Of a stretch of 64,000 nt of DNA, positions 10,983 to 20,534 are shown in pieces; the first letter of the stretch is position 1, and each line of letters starts with the position of its first letter. The notes below the pieces were generated by a model that had not been told where the DNA came from, did not search any database, and saw only the letters and a program-made list of their open reading frames with translations. Made by a program: the position numbers and the translations under genes. Source of the stretch: Helcococcus massiliensis (GTDB lineage: Bacteria > Bacillota > Clostridia > Tissierellales > Peptoniphilaceae); contig NZ_OGVE01000002.1 of assembly GCF_900258485.1 (NCBI RefSeq), positions 248,001 through 312,000 on the forward strand, written 5' to 3'.

Positions 10983-13900
10983 CTAAGATAATCTTACTAA
11001 TTCAATTTTCACTGTCTTATCGTTTAATTCTTCAGCTTCTGTATTCAGATCTTTTCTTTCTAATTTTTGAGCTAAGGTTTCTTTCATTATTTCTGCCCTA
11101 TGTTTTTCAAGAGCTAAACTTAGTTCGTCATCAGCTTCATAATAGATTTCAATTTCATCTGTTACTTCAAAGCCAGAAGCTTTTCTTTCTTGTTGGATCT
11201 TGGATATAAATTCTCTCATGTAACCTTCTTCAATTAGCTCATCGCTAAGTTCTGTATCTAGGATTACATAGACATTTTTATCCATAGCTATGTCGAATCC
11301 TTCTTTTGAAGATATTCTTACTTCCACCATATCCTTAGAAATCTCAATAGATTCGTCTTGTAGGTCTAAGCTTACTGGACCTTCTTCTAGCTTGTCTATA
11401 AATTCTTTTGGATTTTCGATTGACTTCAAGTTTTTAGCAAATAGGCCAATCTTCTTACCTAGGCTTGGACCAGCCACTGGGAAGTTTGGTTTCAATTCAA
11501 AGTTCATGTAGTCGGATAGGTCAGCTGCAAAGACAACTTCTTTCACATTTAATTCTTCCTTGATTAGGTCTGATAAGTCTCCTATCAAACCTTCATAAGT
11601 CTTATCTAATAGAATTTCTGAAAGTGGTTGTCTTACTTTGATTTGAGCATCTTCTCTTGAAGACCTACCCAAGTTTACTACCTTTCTTACTAGGTCCATT
11701 TTTTCTTCTAATTGTGAATCTATCAATGATTCGTCAACTTCTGGAAGCATTTCTAGGTGAACTGATTTTCCATCTGTTAACTTATCATAGATTTCTTCAG
11801 CAATAAATGGAGTGATTGGAGCCAATAACTTAGCCAATCCTAGCAATACTTCGTAGGTTGTATTGTAAACTGACTTCTTATCGTCATTTATATCTGACTT
11901 CCAGAATCTTCTTCTATTTCTTCTTATATACCAGTTTGAAAAATCTTCTACTAAAAATTCTGTAATAGCCTTAGATACTGCTGTATATTCGAAGATATCC
12001 ATTTTTTCATTATAGTATTTTACTAATGAGTTAAATTTCGACAATAGCCATCTGTCTATTTCACTTCTATCCTCATAAGCTATATTGAAGCTTCTTGGAT
12101 CTATGTCATCTGTATTTGCATATAATTGGAAGAATGAATAAATGTTTCTAAAGGTTCTAAATAACTTGGATTGAACTTCCTTAACACCGTCTTCATCAAA
12201 TTTTGTCGGCACCCAGGCTGGCGACACAAATATTGAATAAAATCTAACGGCATCTGCACCATACTTGTCGAATAGGGCGAATGGGTCCAAAGTATTCCCT
12301 CTAGATTTAGACATCTTTTTACCTTCTTTGTCTAAAACTAATTCATTTACCAAGACATTTTTATAGGCTGGTTTTCCTGTATACATTGTAGAAATTGCCA
12401 TCAATGTATAGAACCATCCCCTAGTTTGGTCGATACCTTCACAAATAAAGTCTGCTGGATATAGGCGGTCAAAGTTTTCAGTATTTTCAAATGGATAATG
12501 GTTTTGTGCAAATGGCATAGCACCTGAGTCAAACCATACGTCCATTACATCTGGTACCCTTGTATAAATTGTTCCTTCTTCGTCTTTCAGATGAATGTTG
12601 TCTACATGAGGCCTGTGCAAGTCCAAAGTTTCTATATCTATATCTTCAACTGCCTTTTCCTTCAACTCTTGTCTGGATCCAACAGTCATGATTTTTCCAT
12701 CTTCGCTTCTCCAAACTGGTAGAGGTGTTCCCCAGTATCTTTGTCTTGAAATCGCCCAGTCTTTTAGGTTTTCTAACCAGTTACCAAATCTCTTTTCACC
12801 CACTGAGCTTGGGAACCAATTTACTGTATTGTTATTAGCAATCATCTGGTCTTTAACCTTGGTAACAGCTAAATACCAAGAAGGTTTTGAATAATAAATC
12901 AATGGAGTATCACATCTCCAGCAGTGTGGATAGTTGTGTTCCATTTTTTGTTTAGAATAAATTTTACCTTCTTCTCCTAAATAGATAACTATGTCAAGGT
13001 CGGCTTCCATTACTTCTCTGCCTTCCCATGGAGTTCCTATAAATCTACCATCTTCATCAACTAGGTTTAACATAGGCAAATCATATTTCAAACCTGTTTG
13101 ATAGTCGTCCTCACCAAAGGCTGGTGCAGAATGAACCAAACCTGTACCATCTTCGATGGAAACATAGTCGGCAAGGGTAATAAAGAATGCTTTTTTATTC
13201 ACTTTACCAAATGGAAGTAGTTGTTCATATTCTAGGTACTCTAACTCCTTACCCTTCATTTCTTCTACTATTTCATATTCACCTTCGCCTAAAACTTTGT
13301 CAGCTAGTGATTTTGCCAAATAGTAATATTCGTCATTTTGCTTTGCTTTTATGTAGTCAATGTCTGGACCAGCTGTAATAGCAACGTTTGAAGGTAGGGT
13401 CCATGGTGTTGTTGTCCATGCTAGGAAATATTCATTATAACTATCTTTTTTCTTAAATTTAACTGTAGCAGTTTGTGATTTGATTTCCTTATAGCCTAAA
13501 GCAACTTCGTGGGAAGCAAGTCCTGTACCACATCTTGGACAATATGGTAAAATCTTTGCCCCTTCATATAAAAGACCTTTTTTGTTGAAGTCATCTAATA
13601 GGTGCCATACACTTTCGATATAGTCATTGTCCATGGTTATGTATGGCTTGTCCATATCAGCTAAAAACGCCATCCTATCTGACATGTCCTTCCACATGCT
13701 TGAGTAGGTAAATACTGATTCCTTACATACCTTGTTAAAGGCTTCTACTCCGTATTTTTCAATATCTTGCTTGGAATTTAATCCTAATTTCTTTTCAGCT
13801 TCGATTTCTACTGGCAGACCATGGGTATCCCAACCCGCTTTTCTTTCTACGTAATAGCCCTTCATAGTCTTGTATCTTACTGTCATATCCTTTAGGGTAC

Positions 13901-14084
13901 GAGAAATAACGTGGTGAATGCCTGGTTTACCGTTTGCTGTTGGTGGTCCATCATAAAACACATAGTGTGGACCATCTTTTCTTGTTTCTGTGGAAAGATT
14001 CAATAAGTTTATATCCTTCCAATATTTAGATGTGGCCTGTTCCCTATCTTTAACAGGGCCATCATTTAATGGTTTAAATGTCAT
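10983..14084 (-). CDS. ileS: Isoleucyl-tRNA synthetase, eukaryote-like (IleS2) type
   Basis: A 1033-residue class I synthetase that charges tRNA-Ile. The HIGH-type motif reads GPPTANGKPGIHHV (about residues 46-59), and KMSKSRGN lies near residue 590. The large editing (CP1) domain contains the WTTTPWTLPSN segment. The TANGKPGIHHV form belongs to the eukaryote-like IleS2 branch, often poorly sensitive to mupirocin, in contrast to the YANGDIHxGHA form of IleS1. The tRNA-binding C-terminal region is intact. It is preceded by a T-box leader, so it is induced when tRNA-Ile is uncharged. Confidence 0.97.
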   Translation of the reverse strand: MTFKPLNDGPVKDREQATSKYWKDINLLNLSTETRKDGPHYVFYDGPPTANGKPGIHHVISRTLKDMTVRYKTMKGYYVERKAGWDTHGLPVEIEAEKKLGLNSKQDIEKYGVEAFNKVCKESVFTYSSMWKDMSDRMAFLADMDKPYITMDNDYIESVWHLLDDFNKKGLLYEGAKILPYCPRCGTGLASHEVALGYKEIKSQTATVKFKKKDSYNEYFLAWTTTPWTLPSNVAITAGPDIDYIKAKQNDEYYYLAKSLADKVLGEGEYEIVEEMKGKELEYLEYEQLLPFGKVNKKAFFITLADYVSIEDGTGLVHSAPAFGEDDYQTGLKYDLPMLNLVDEDGRFIGTPWEGREVMEADLDIVIYLGEEGKIYSKQKMEHNYPHCWRCDTPLIYYSKPSWYLAVTKVKDQMIANNNTVNWFPSSVGEKRFGNWLENLKDWAISRQRYWGTPLPVWRSEDGKIMTVGSRQELKEKAVEDIDIETLDLHRPHVDNIHLKDEEGTIYTRVPDVMDVWFDSGAMPFAQNHYPFENTENFDRLYPADFICEGIDQTRGWFYTLMAISTMYTGKPAYKNVLVNELVLDKEGKKMSKSRGNTLDPFALFDKYGADAVRFYSIFVSPAWVPTKFDEDGVKEVQSKLFRTFRNIYSFFQLYANTDDIDPRSFNIAYEDRSEIDRWLLSKFNSLVKYYNEKMDIFEYTAVSKAITEFLVEDFSNWYIRRNRRRFWKSDINDDKKSVYNTTYEVLLGLAKLLAPITPFIAEEIYDKLTDGKSVHLEMLPEVDESLIDSQLEEKMDLVRKVVNLGRSSREDAQIKVRQPLSEILLDKTYEGLIGDLSDLIKEELNVKEVVFAADLSDYMNFELKPNFPVAGPSLGKKIGLFAKNLKSIENPKEFIDKLEEGPVSLDLQDESIEISKDMVEVRISSKEGFDIAMDKNVYVILDTELSDELIEEGYMREFISKIQQERKASGFEVTDEIEIYYEADDELSLALEKHRAEIMKETLAQKLERKDLNTEAEELNDKTVKIELVRLS

Positions 14085-14102
14085 CTCTACTCCTTTTCAT
14101 CA

Positions 14103-14320
14103 ATAAAAAAAATCGCCTCAGCCTAAGCTGGGACGATTATACCGTGTTACCACCCAAATTCACTATATAAAATAGTCTTCATTAAGCTTAACGCAGCCAA
14201 TACGAGTCTTCCTACTAGATTCAAAAGACCATCTCCTAAGTGATCTTCACTTATATCCTTCCTGGTTCTTTCACCAACCGAACCCTCTCTAAAGTCAAAA
14301 TATAAGTTACTTTCTTAATC
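14103..14320 (-). promoter_or_regulatory. T-box riboswitch, isoleucine type, controlling ileS
   Basis: On the minus strand the conserved T-box GGGTGGTAACACGG is followed by a terminator, ATCGTCCCAGC-TTAG-GCTGAGGCGAT then T8 (14103-14137). Stem I carries AGAGAGGGTTCGGTTGGTG. The specifier loop reads AGTGAAGATCA, giving the isoleucine codon ATC (plus-strand 14242-14244). Uncharged tRNA-Ile should pair with the T-box bulge and prevent termination. Confidence 0.93.
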
Positions 14321-14346
14321 ATAGATTTTAATTATTAATATCTTAT

Positions 14347-14375
14347 ATCATAGTATTATTCATGATTTTTGTCAA
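14347..14375 (-). promoter_or_regulatory. Promoter of the ileS leader
   Basis: On the minus strand TTGACA (plus 14370-14375), a 17-bp spacer, then TATGAT (plus 14347-14352), just upstream of T-box stem I. Confidence 0.8.
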
Positions 14376-14419
14376 TTTTATATCGTATTTCACATACAAA
14401 ACTTAAGCTATACCTAAAC

Positions 14420-15088
14420 CTATTTTTTGCTAGGATCTAACAAGCCCCTACAATGTAAACTTATATGTTTAATCGGATCATTTTCACAGTCAGGATTTCT
14501 TGCAGTTGATATCCTTCTTCCGTAAAATATCAATACATGGTGGGCCTTGGTCCACATTTCTTTAGGTAAAAGTTTCATAAGTTCTTTTTCAGTATCTTCA
14601 ACATTGCTGGTATCAACCAATCCTATCCTATTTGCACACCTGTGGACATGGGTATCCACCGCAATAGCCGGCTCACCAAAGGCTGTGGATAAAACTACAT
14701 TGGCAGTTTTTCTGCCCACTCCAGGAAGCTTCATCAAATCTTCTCTCGTATTTGGAACCTTACCATCAAAATTTTCTACCAACATAGAAGCCATAGCCTT
14801 TAGATTTTTAGCCTTAGTTCTATAAAGGCCAATACTTTTGATAGCCTCTTCTATGTCTTTTATATCTGCATTTAAATAAGATTCTGGATTTGGATATTTT
14901 TCAAATAATTTAGGAGTCACCTTGTTGACCTGCCTATCAGTCGTCTGAGCTGATAGCAAAACAGCACATAAAAGTTCAAAGTCATTTGTAAAATCAAGCT
15001 CTGGTCCAGCATCAGGGAAATAATCAAATAGGATCCTTATAGCTTCAAGTTTTTCCTCTTTACTAAGCCTTACCCTATTAGCCATCAC
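14420..15088 (-). CDS. nth: Endonuclease III-like DNA glycosylase, probably lacking the iron-sulfur cluster
   Basis: A 222-residue base-excision repair glycosylase/AP lyase for oxidised pyrimidines. The helix-hairpin-helix LPGVGRKTANVV supplies the catalytic Lys127, and Asp145 in AVDTHVHR completes the active site. The C-terminal [4Fe-4S] loop, normally Cys-X6-Cys-X2-Cys-X5-Cys, reads Ser194, Cys201, Asp204, Ser210, so three of four ligands are gone; one extra Cys213 follows. The rest of the fold looks complete. ATGs at 15088 and 15085 are both possible starts behind AGGAGG. Confidence 0.93.
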   Translation of the reverse strand: MMANRVRLSKEEKLEAIRILFDYFPDAGPELDFTNDFELLCAVLLSAQTTDRQVNKVTPKLFEKYPNPESYLNADIKDIEEAIKSIGLYRTKAKNLKAMASMLVENFDGKVPNTREDLMKLPGVGRKTANVVLSTAFGEPAIAVDTHVHRCANRIGLVDTSNVEDTEKELMKLLPKEMWTKAHHVLIFYGRRISTARNPDCENDPIKHISLHCRGLLDPSKK

Positions 15089-15174
15089 TCCTCCTTTTCT
15101 ACTTTATAATTATGGTTATTTGTTCTATAATGAATTATAACACATTGCTAGCTTTAGATTTACGGAGAAAATTT

Positions 15175-16287
15175 ATGTTTAACTTATCAAAAAAAGACTT
15201 TAAAAAAATAGATTCTATTCTTGTGTTTACACTCTTAGCCCTGGTAGTTTTTGGACTAGTAGTCCTATCATCAGCCTTGACACCCTTGAATAGAACTATC
15301 AAATCACAATTATTTGCCACCATAGTTGGTATATTCTTAATTTTATTTATATTCCTGCTAGACCTTGATTTTTTAAGGAAAATAAAATGGGTCTTTTACG
15401 CTTTGTCAGTTGGTCTCATAGGATTAACTATAGTAAAGGGTGTTGGTGGTGAAGAATGGGGTGCAAATCTTTGGTTAAGACTAGGACCTATAAACTTACA
15501 ACCTTCAGAAATATCAAAGGTTTTTCAGATAATATTCTTATCTAGTTACATAGGAGAAAATAAAAACAAGGTTAATTCTTGGAAATTCATTATTTCTTAT
15601 ATAATTTTAGGCGCAATACCTGTAGGATTGATAATCCTTCAAAACGACCTGGGTACAGCCCTTGTTCTAGCTTTTGTTACAGTTGCTATGCTATTTGTCT
15701 CAGGCATATCCTGGAAAAACATATTGAAACTATTAGCTATATTTACAGTAATCTTACTTATAAGTTTGCCATTTATCTGGAATAAATTAGAAGGTTATGC
15801 AAAAAATAGGATTTTAGACTTTAGAGATGGTTCCAGAAACCTTGAAGTTTCAACCCATCAGACTGATAGAGGCTTGATTGCATTAGGATCTGGTCTTTTA
15901 ACCGGACGAGGTTACAAGCAGGGTCCATTCACACAAAACTCCTATATACCGGCCCAAGAAACCGACTTTATCTTCCCCGTTTTAGTTGAAGATTTCGGAT
16001 TTATCGGTGGTGCAAGCTTGATAATCCTATATGGAATAATGCTCTGGCGACTTTATGTAATAGCCCTGAATGCAGATGAGCTATACCATACAAGCTTTGT
16101 TATTGGAGTATTCGCCCTATTATTTATTCATATATTTGAAAATGTAGGTATGACCATGAAGCTAATGCCTGTAACAGGGATTCCTCTTCCCTTTGTTTCT
16201 AGTGGAGGAACCTTCCAAATGATCAACCTTACATTGATGGGCATCATTTTATCAATAAGCATGCAAAGAAAAGGACTAGACTTTTAG
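15175..16287 (+). CDS. rodA: RodA/FtsW-type peptidoglycan polymerase
   Basis: A polytopic membrane protein of the SEDS family (about 370 residues, ten hydrophobic segments), which polymerises lipid II glycan strands with a class B PBP. Family motifs are LQPSEISKV, LQNDLGTALV, AQETDFIFPVLVEDFGF and LPFVSSGGT. I chose ATG 15175 (MFNLSKKDF) because GGAG lies 7 bases upstream; an in-frame ATG at 15112 lacks a good site and would overlap the promoter (TATAAT at 15126-15131). RodA or FtsW cannot be decided from context. It is co-transcribed with the dehydrogenase gene 18 bp downstream. Confidence 0.92.
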   Translation: MFNLSKKDFKKIDSILVFTLLALVVFGLVVLSSALTPLNRTIKSQLFATIVGIFLILFIFLLDLDFLRKIKWVFYALSVGLIGLTIVKGVGGEEWGANLWLRLGPINLQPSEISKVFQIIFLSSYIGENKNKVNSWKFIISYIILGAIPVGLIILQNDLGTALVLAFVTVAMLFVSGISWKNILKLLAIFTVILLISLPFIWNKLEGYAKNRILDFRDGSRNLEVSTHQTDRGLIALGSGLLTGRGYKQGPFTQNSYIPAQETDFIFPVLVEDFGFIGGASLIILYGIMLWRLYVIALNADELYHTSFVIGVFALLFIHIFENVGMTMKLMPVTGIPLPFVSSGGTFQMINLTLMGIILSISMQRKGLDF

Positions 16288-16305
16288 ACAATGAAGGGAG
16301 TAATT

Positions 16306-17259
16306 ATGAATATAACTGTTTTAGAACCTCTTGCAGTTAAAAAGGACCTACTTAGAGATATTTTTAAGAAACTTACTGACAGTGGCCATGAATTGGAGAT
16401 TTATGATACCATTGCAAAAGATGAAGATGAACAGATTGAAAGAATGAAAGACACTGACATCCTAGTTATAGCCAATAGTCCAATTGGAGCAAAGGCTATT
16501 AAAAGTGCTAAAAACTTAAAGACGATAGCTGTTGCCTTCACCGGTTTTGACCATGTGGACATGGAAGCTTGCGAGGAAAGAAATATCCTTGTTTCAAATG
16601 CTTCCGGCTATGCAAATACTGCTGTTGCAGAACTAGCAGTAGGAATGGCTCTCGACCTTTATAGAAATATAATTTCAATGGATGAGAAAACAAGAGAACT
16701 TAAGACTAAGTCGGGTTATAGATTTAGAGAACTAAGAGGTAAAAAGGTTGGAATTATAGGAACAGGCGCAATTGGTTGTGAGACTGCTAAACTCTTCCAT
16801 GCCTTTGGTTGTGAAATCCTAGCATACTCAAATAGTGAAAAGAAAGAAATTTTAGATTTAGGTGGAAAATACCTATCACTTGAAGATTTATTAAAACAAT
16901 CTGATATCGTAAGCCTTCACCTACCTTATAACAAGAGTACAGAAAGACTGATTGGAGAGAATGAATTTAAACTTATGAAAAAAGATGTCATCTTTATAAA
17001 CTGTGCAAGGGGGCAAATTGTAGACAATGAAGCCCTAAAGGATGCTCTAAATAACAGTCTGATAGCAGGAGCAGGAATAGATGTCTTTGATATAGAACCA
17101 CCTCTCTTAGAAAATGATCCTCTGCTAAGTGCCAAAAATACTTTGTTAAGCCCTCATATAGCATACTTCACAGAAGAGTCTATGATTAAGAGAGCTGAAA
17201 TTACTTTAGAAAATATTGAGGCATTCTTAAATAATAAGCCAATAAATGTGGTTTCATAA
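16306..17259 (+). CDS. D-isomer-specific 2-hydroxyacid dehydrogenase, NAD-dependent
   Basis: A 317-residue oxidoreductase interconverting 2-oxoacids and D-2-hydroxyacids. The NAD-binding site is VGIIGTGAIGCETA (GxGxxG). The catalytic Arg235 (CARGQIVDN), Glu264 (DIEPPL) and His284 (LSPHIAYFT) are all present. The start at ATG 16306 follows AAGGGAG by 5 bases. Substrate (lactate, glycerate, hydroxyisocaproate or other) cannot be read from the sequence. It is the second gene of the rodA unit and ends at a terminator. Confidence 0.9.
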   Translation: MNITVLEPLAVKKDLLRDIFKKLTDSGHELEIYDTIAKDEDEQIERMKDTDILVIANSPIGAKAIKSAKNLKTIAVAFTGFDHVDMEACEERNILVSNASGYANTAVAELAVGMALDLYRNIISMDEKTRELKTKSGYRFRELRGKKVGIIGTGAIGCETAKLFHAFGCEILAYSNSEKKEILDLGGKYLSLEDLLKQSDIVSLHLPYNKSTERLIGENEFKLMKKDVIFINCARGQIVDNEALKDALNNSLIAGAGIDVFDIEPPLLENDPLLSAKNTLLSPHIAYFTEESMIKRAEITLENIEAFLNNKPINVVS

Positions 17260-17275
17260 ATTTATAATAAAAATT

Positions 17276-17322
17276 CAACCCCAAAAAACTGATTTTTGAA
17301 AGCAGATTTTGGGGTTTATTAT
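17276..17322. terminator. Bidirectional terminator between dehydrogenase and lipoprotein genes
   Basis: AACCCCAAAA (17277-17286) pairs with TTTTGGGGTT (17307-17316). It lies between two converging genes. Confidence 0.7.
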
Positions 17323-17341
17323 TTAATTCGAAATTTATATT

Positions 17342-17965
17342 TTACAATCCAGAATCCTTCTCCAATATATGGTTTATAATCTTAACTGGACTATCCTCGT
17401 CAACAAAAATATTAATTATTAACACTTTCTTGACATCACTCATCAAGACTTCCCTATCTTCATCATCTAGCAAATCAGAGTCTTTTGAAATATTTATATC
17501 ATATATCCCTTCTAACTTTCCTTCTTTTAACTCTAATTCCCAATATTTTCTTGATTTATCAAAATTTGAAAAAGTTGACTTTCCTTCATCAAAATCATTT
17601 ATTGATATACCTACTTTTATTTTGTCTAGATCTTCAAGCTCTATCTCTTCATTTTTTAAAAGAATATAAATTATAGGTTCACTGTCAACAATCTTGTAGT
17701 TTATTTCTTCATTAAAAATTTTATTTTGATTTATAAGATTTGATATCTTATCCCTATCTTTATAAAGATTATCTTTTTCAGCCTTAGTATTATTTTCTAC
17801 TTCATTCTGTGTTTGTTTAGCTTTTTCGTTCTCTTGGCTAATACTATTATCTTTGCAAGAAGTAGCTACAAAAGCAACAACCATAATTAAGAGTAAAATC
17901 TTGAGATTAACTTTCGATTTATTAATCGATTTAAAAAGTGTGTTTTCTTTGTTATTTGTTTTCAT
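17342..17965 (-). CDS. Uncharacterised lipoprotein
   Basis: A 207-residue predicted lipoprotein: basic N-terminus, hydrophobic stretch from about residue 20, lipobox-like VATSC with Cys37. A Gln/Asn/Lys/Glu-rich linker (about 40-68) is followed by a lysine- and acid-rich domain ending in an IINIFVDED strand. I recognise no family. GGAGG precedes the ATG by 6 bases. It stands alone, between a terminator and the galU terminator. Confidence 0.75.
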   Translation of the reverse strand: MKTNNKENTLFKSINKSKVNLKILLLIMVVAFVATSCKDNSISQENEKAKQTQNEVENNTKAEKDNLYKDRDKISNLINQNKIFNEEINYKIVDSEPIIYILLKNEEIELEDLDKIKVGISINDFDEGKSTFSNFDKSRKYWELELKEGKLEGIYDINISKDSDLLDDEDREVLMSDVKKVLIINIFVDEDSPVKIINHILEKDSGL

Positions 17966-18065
17966 AGGGATCCTCCTTGTTTATTCATTATCATTATATA
18001 TTAATAAATATTTATTTTCAATATTAAATATCTATTTTGAATTTTTGGATATTCTATTCTGAAGT

Positions 18066-18117
18066 AAAAAAAACTGACCAATAAAAGTATTTTTCACATA
18101 CTCATATCGATCAGTTA
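18066..18117 (-). terminator. Terminator of galU
   Basis: On the minus strand AACTGATC...GGTCAGTT with an inner pair (GAGTAT-like with ATACTT), then T8-9. It lies just past the galU stop. Confidence 0.75.
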
Positions 18118-18137
18118 CAAATGTAAATTTATAGTAT

Positions 18138-19004
18138 CTATTTTATTTTCTTCAAATACTCTGCAAATTCTTTGCCTACTTCTTCATCTCTCAAGGCATA
18201 TTCTACAGTCGCTTCTAAAAATCCAAGCTTACTTCCCACATCATATCTCTTACCCTCATAGATGTAACCATAGACACCATCACTTTTAGCTAAGCTATCA
18301 ATGGAATCAGTAATTTGGATTTCTCCACCTACTCCTGGTTTTGTTTTTTCTATGTGGTCAAAAATTTTAGGGGTAAATACATACCTTCCTAGGATAGCTA
18401 CATCAGATGGCGCATCTTCTATACTAGGTTTTTCTATACAATATTTGATATCATAGGTCCTGTCATCTATTTGATCAGCTTCTATTGATCCATACTTATT
18501 TATTTCAGTCATAGGCACTTTTTTACAGCCTACAACATCCTTTTCAAGCTCATAAAATCTTTCTATAAGTTGGCCTATGGCAGGTTGGTCAGGATTATAG
18601 ACTATATCATCACCCAAGACAACTACAAAGGGATCATCTCCGACAAATTCTTTACCCTGCAAGATAGCATGGCCTAGACCCTTGGTTTCCTTTTGTCTCT
18701 TATAGTAGAAATTAGCTTGGTCAGCTATTCTTCTGATTTCTTCATATTGGTCATCCTTACCATTCGCTTCCAACTTAGCTTCCAATTCAAAAGAATAATC
18801 AAAATGATCCTCAATTGGATGCTTATATCTATTTGTAATGAATAATATTTCTTCTATACCAGAGTCAACCAACTCTTCAACTATGATTTGAATGGTTGGT
18901 GTTGCTATTATTGGTAGCATTTCCTTAGGAACAGCTTTGGTAAATGGCAGAAATCTAGTTCCCATACCAGCAACTGGTACGACAGCTTTTTTAATCTTCT
19001 TCAT
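18138..19004 (-). CDS. galU: UTP-glucose-1-phosphate uridylyltransferase
   Basis: A 288-residue enzyme making UDP-glucose from UTP and glucose-1-phosphate for glycolipids, teichoic acids or capsule. The nucleotide-binding N-terminus VVPVAGMGTRFLPFTKAVPK and the metal-site VVLGDDIVY are intact. I place the start at ATG 19004 (MKKIKKAVVPVAG), preceded by GAGGAAG; a longer frame from 19073 adds 23 residues not typical of the family. It overlaps the upstream CNNM-type gene by 14 bp, so the two are coupled. Confidence 0.94.
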   Translation of the reverse strand: MKKIKKAVVPVAGMGTRFLPFTKAVPKEMLPIIATPTIQIIVEELVDSGIEEILFITNRYKHPIEDHFDYSFELEAKLEANGKDDQYEEIRRIADQANFYYKRQKETKGLGHAILQGKEFVGDDPFVVVLGDDIVYNPDQPAIGQLIERFYELEKDVVGCKKVPMTEINKYGSIEADQIDDRTYDIKYCIEKPSIEDAPSDVAILGRYVFTPKIFDHIEKTKPGVGGEIQITDSIDSLAKSDGVYGYIYEGKRYDVGSKLGFLEATVEYALRDEEVGKEFAEYLKKIK

Positions 19005-20385
19005 TCTTATCTTCCTCTTCTTTTTCTGGTCTTTGATTATCAAATTCATCATAGACAGTGATTTTAACTTCAACTATCCTCTTATCTTGAACCTTTAAAA
19101 CTTCTATATCTAAATTGTCATATTCTAAATGTGGAGTATCTCCATCATTTGGAATGTAGCCTAAAAGATAAATTATGAAACCACCTATAGTGTCATAGTC
19201 ATCGCTTTCTTCATCTATTTCATTTCCAGTAAAGTTGTTGAAATCCTTGATACTCATAGAAGCCTTTAATTGGTAGACATTTCTTGCAATCTCGGTAATT
19301 TCCGGATCACTAGTATCATATTCGTCATCTATGTCCCCTACTATTTCTTCAATAAGGTCTTCCATAGTAACTAGTCCAGCAAATCCACCATATTCATCTA
19401 TAAGCAGGGCCATATGTTGGTTGTTGGTTTGTAATTCATTAAATAATTCGTTGATATTTTTTCTTTCAGGTACAAAATATGCAGGTTTTAATATCTTATC
19501 TATTTTTACATTTTCAAAGCCTCTAACATAGGCTTCTAATAGATAGTTCTTTAAATATAGTATACCTATTATATTATCTATATCCTCACTGTAAACTGGT
19601 ATCCTAGAATATTTTAATGACAACATTTCATCCTTGTATTCAAGGAAATTATCTTCAATATCTATCATGAAAACTTCAGTCCTTGGTGTCATGATTTCTT
19701 CAGCAAAGGTTTCGTCAAAAGATATAACTGAATTGATCATTTCGCTTTCAACCTTGTCTATTACCCCTTGTGAATGTCCTAGTTTAACTAAAGACTTTAT
19801 GTCATTTATAGTGATTTTACCTTCAACATCATCAGTTTTCATTCCAAATATTTTTAGAACTAAGTTTGTTGTTGATGATAGTAGCCATACAAAAGGTCTG
19901 AATATAGCATTAGTTACAGCCATGACATTTACTGACATCCTAGCTATTTTTTCACTTTGGGCTATAGCAACTCTTTTTGGTACTAATTCACCAAATACTA
20001 TAGTGATGAAGGATAGCAATATGGTTATAAGAACTTGGGCTATGGTAACAGCATATTGTATATTGAATGTCCCTAACCAGCTAGCTAATTTAAGTGATAT
20101 CCCTGTTGCAGCTGCTGCTGAATTGAAAAATCCTGATAATGTAATAGCTATTTGTATAACAGATAGCAGGTTTGATTGGTTGTCTAAAAGATTTAAAATC
20201 TTTTGAGCTTTTTTGTCTCCATCATCAGCATCATTTCTAAGTTTGTTTTGGTCTACAGAGACCATAGCCATTTCTGCTGCTGAGAAAAAAGCATTTATTA
20301 AAGTAAGTAATATTATTAATATAATTTGTCCAGTTAAATTCCCCTCAAAATTGATGGGGACACTAGACCCCTGTGGTACGTCCAT
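18991..20385 (-). CDS. CNNM/CorC-type membrane protein with CBS domains (hemolysin family)
   Basis: A 464-residue protein with an N-terminal DUF21/CNNM membrane domain (four hydrophobic segments to about residue 200, including the AAEMAMVSVD motif). A CBS pair follows (about 215-345, with MTPRTEVFMID and LIDEYGGFAGLVTMEDLIEEIVGD), then a C-terminal CorC/HlyC domain with a very acidic tail. Family members are linked to Mg2+ or other cation transport; hemolysin naming is historical. galU starts inside its last codons. Confidence 0.92.
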   Translation of the reverse strand: MDVPQGSSVPINFEGNLTGQIILIILLTLINAFFSAAEMAMVSVDQNKLRNDADDGDKKAQKILNLLDNQSNLLSVIQIAITLSGFFNSAAAATGISLKLASWLGTFNIQYAVTIAQVLITILLSFITIVFGELVPKRVAIAQSEKIARMSVNVMAVTNAIFRPFVWLLSSTTNLVLKIFGMKTDDVEGKITINDIKSLVKLGHSQGVIDKVESEMINSVISFDETFAEEIMTPRTEVFMIDIEDNFLEYKDEMLSLKYSRIPVYSEDIDNIIGILYLKNYLLEAYVRGFENVKIDKILKPAYFVPERKNINELFNELQTNNQHMALLIDEYGGFAGLVTMEDLIEEIVGDIDDEYDTSDPEITEIARNVYQLKASMSIKDFNNFTGNEIDEESDDYDTIGGFIIYLLGYIPNDGDTPHLEYDNLDIEVLKVQDKRIVEVKITVYDEFDNQRPEKEEEDKNEED

Positions 20386-20500
20386 TTTCCCTCCAATATG
20401 TAAATTATATGCTTAAATATTATCACAATAGCCCTAAATATTCAATTACAGGCGATAGAAGAAAGTATGGTCCTATAATTTTATTATTTTTATTTTTGGG

Positions 20501-20530
20501 TATAATTAAATTAAGATAATTATTAGGAGG
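20501..20530 (+). promoter_or_regulatory. -10 box and ribosome-binding site of the micro-protein gene
   Basis: TATAAT at 20501-20506, with no convincing -35 box, and a perfect AGGAGG at 20525-20530, 4 bases before the ATG. Confidence 0.5.
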
Positions 20531-20534
20531 AAAT

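Noticed and set aside
10541-11209. A 222-codon plus-strand open frame across the repeat array and the ileS end
   Set aside because: It is made of the AT-rich repeats and the antisense of ileS. The translation is a Phe/Leu/Ser-rich string without domains, and no ribosome site precedes it.
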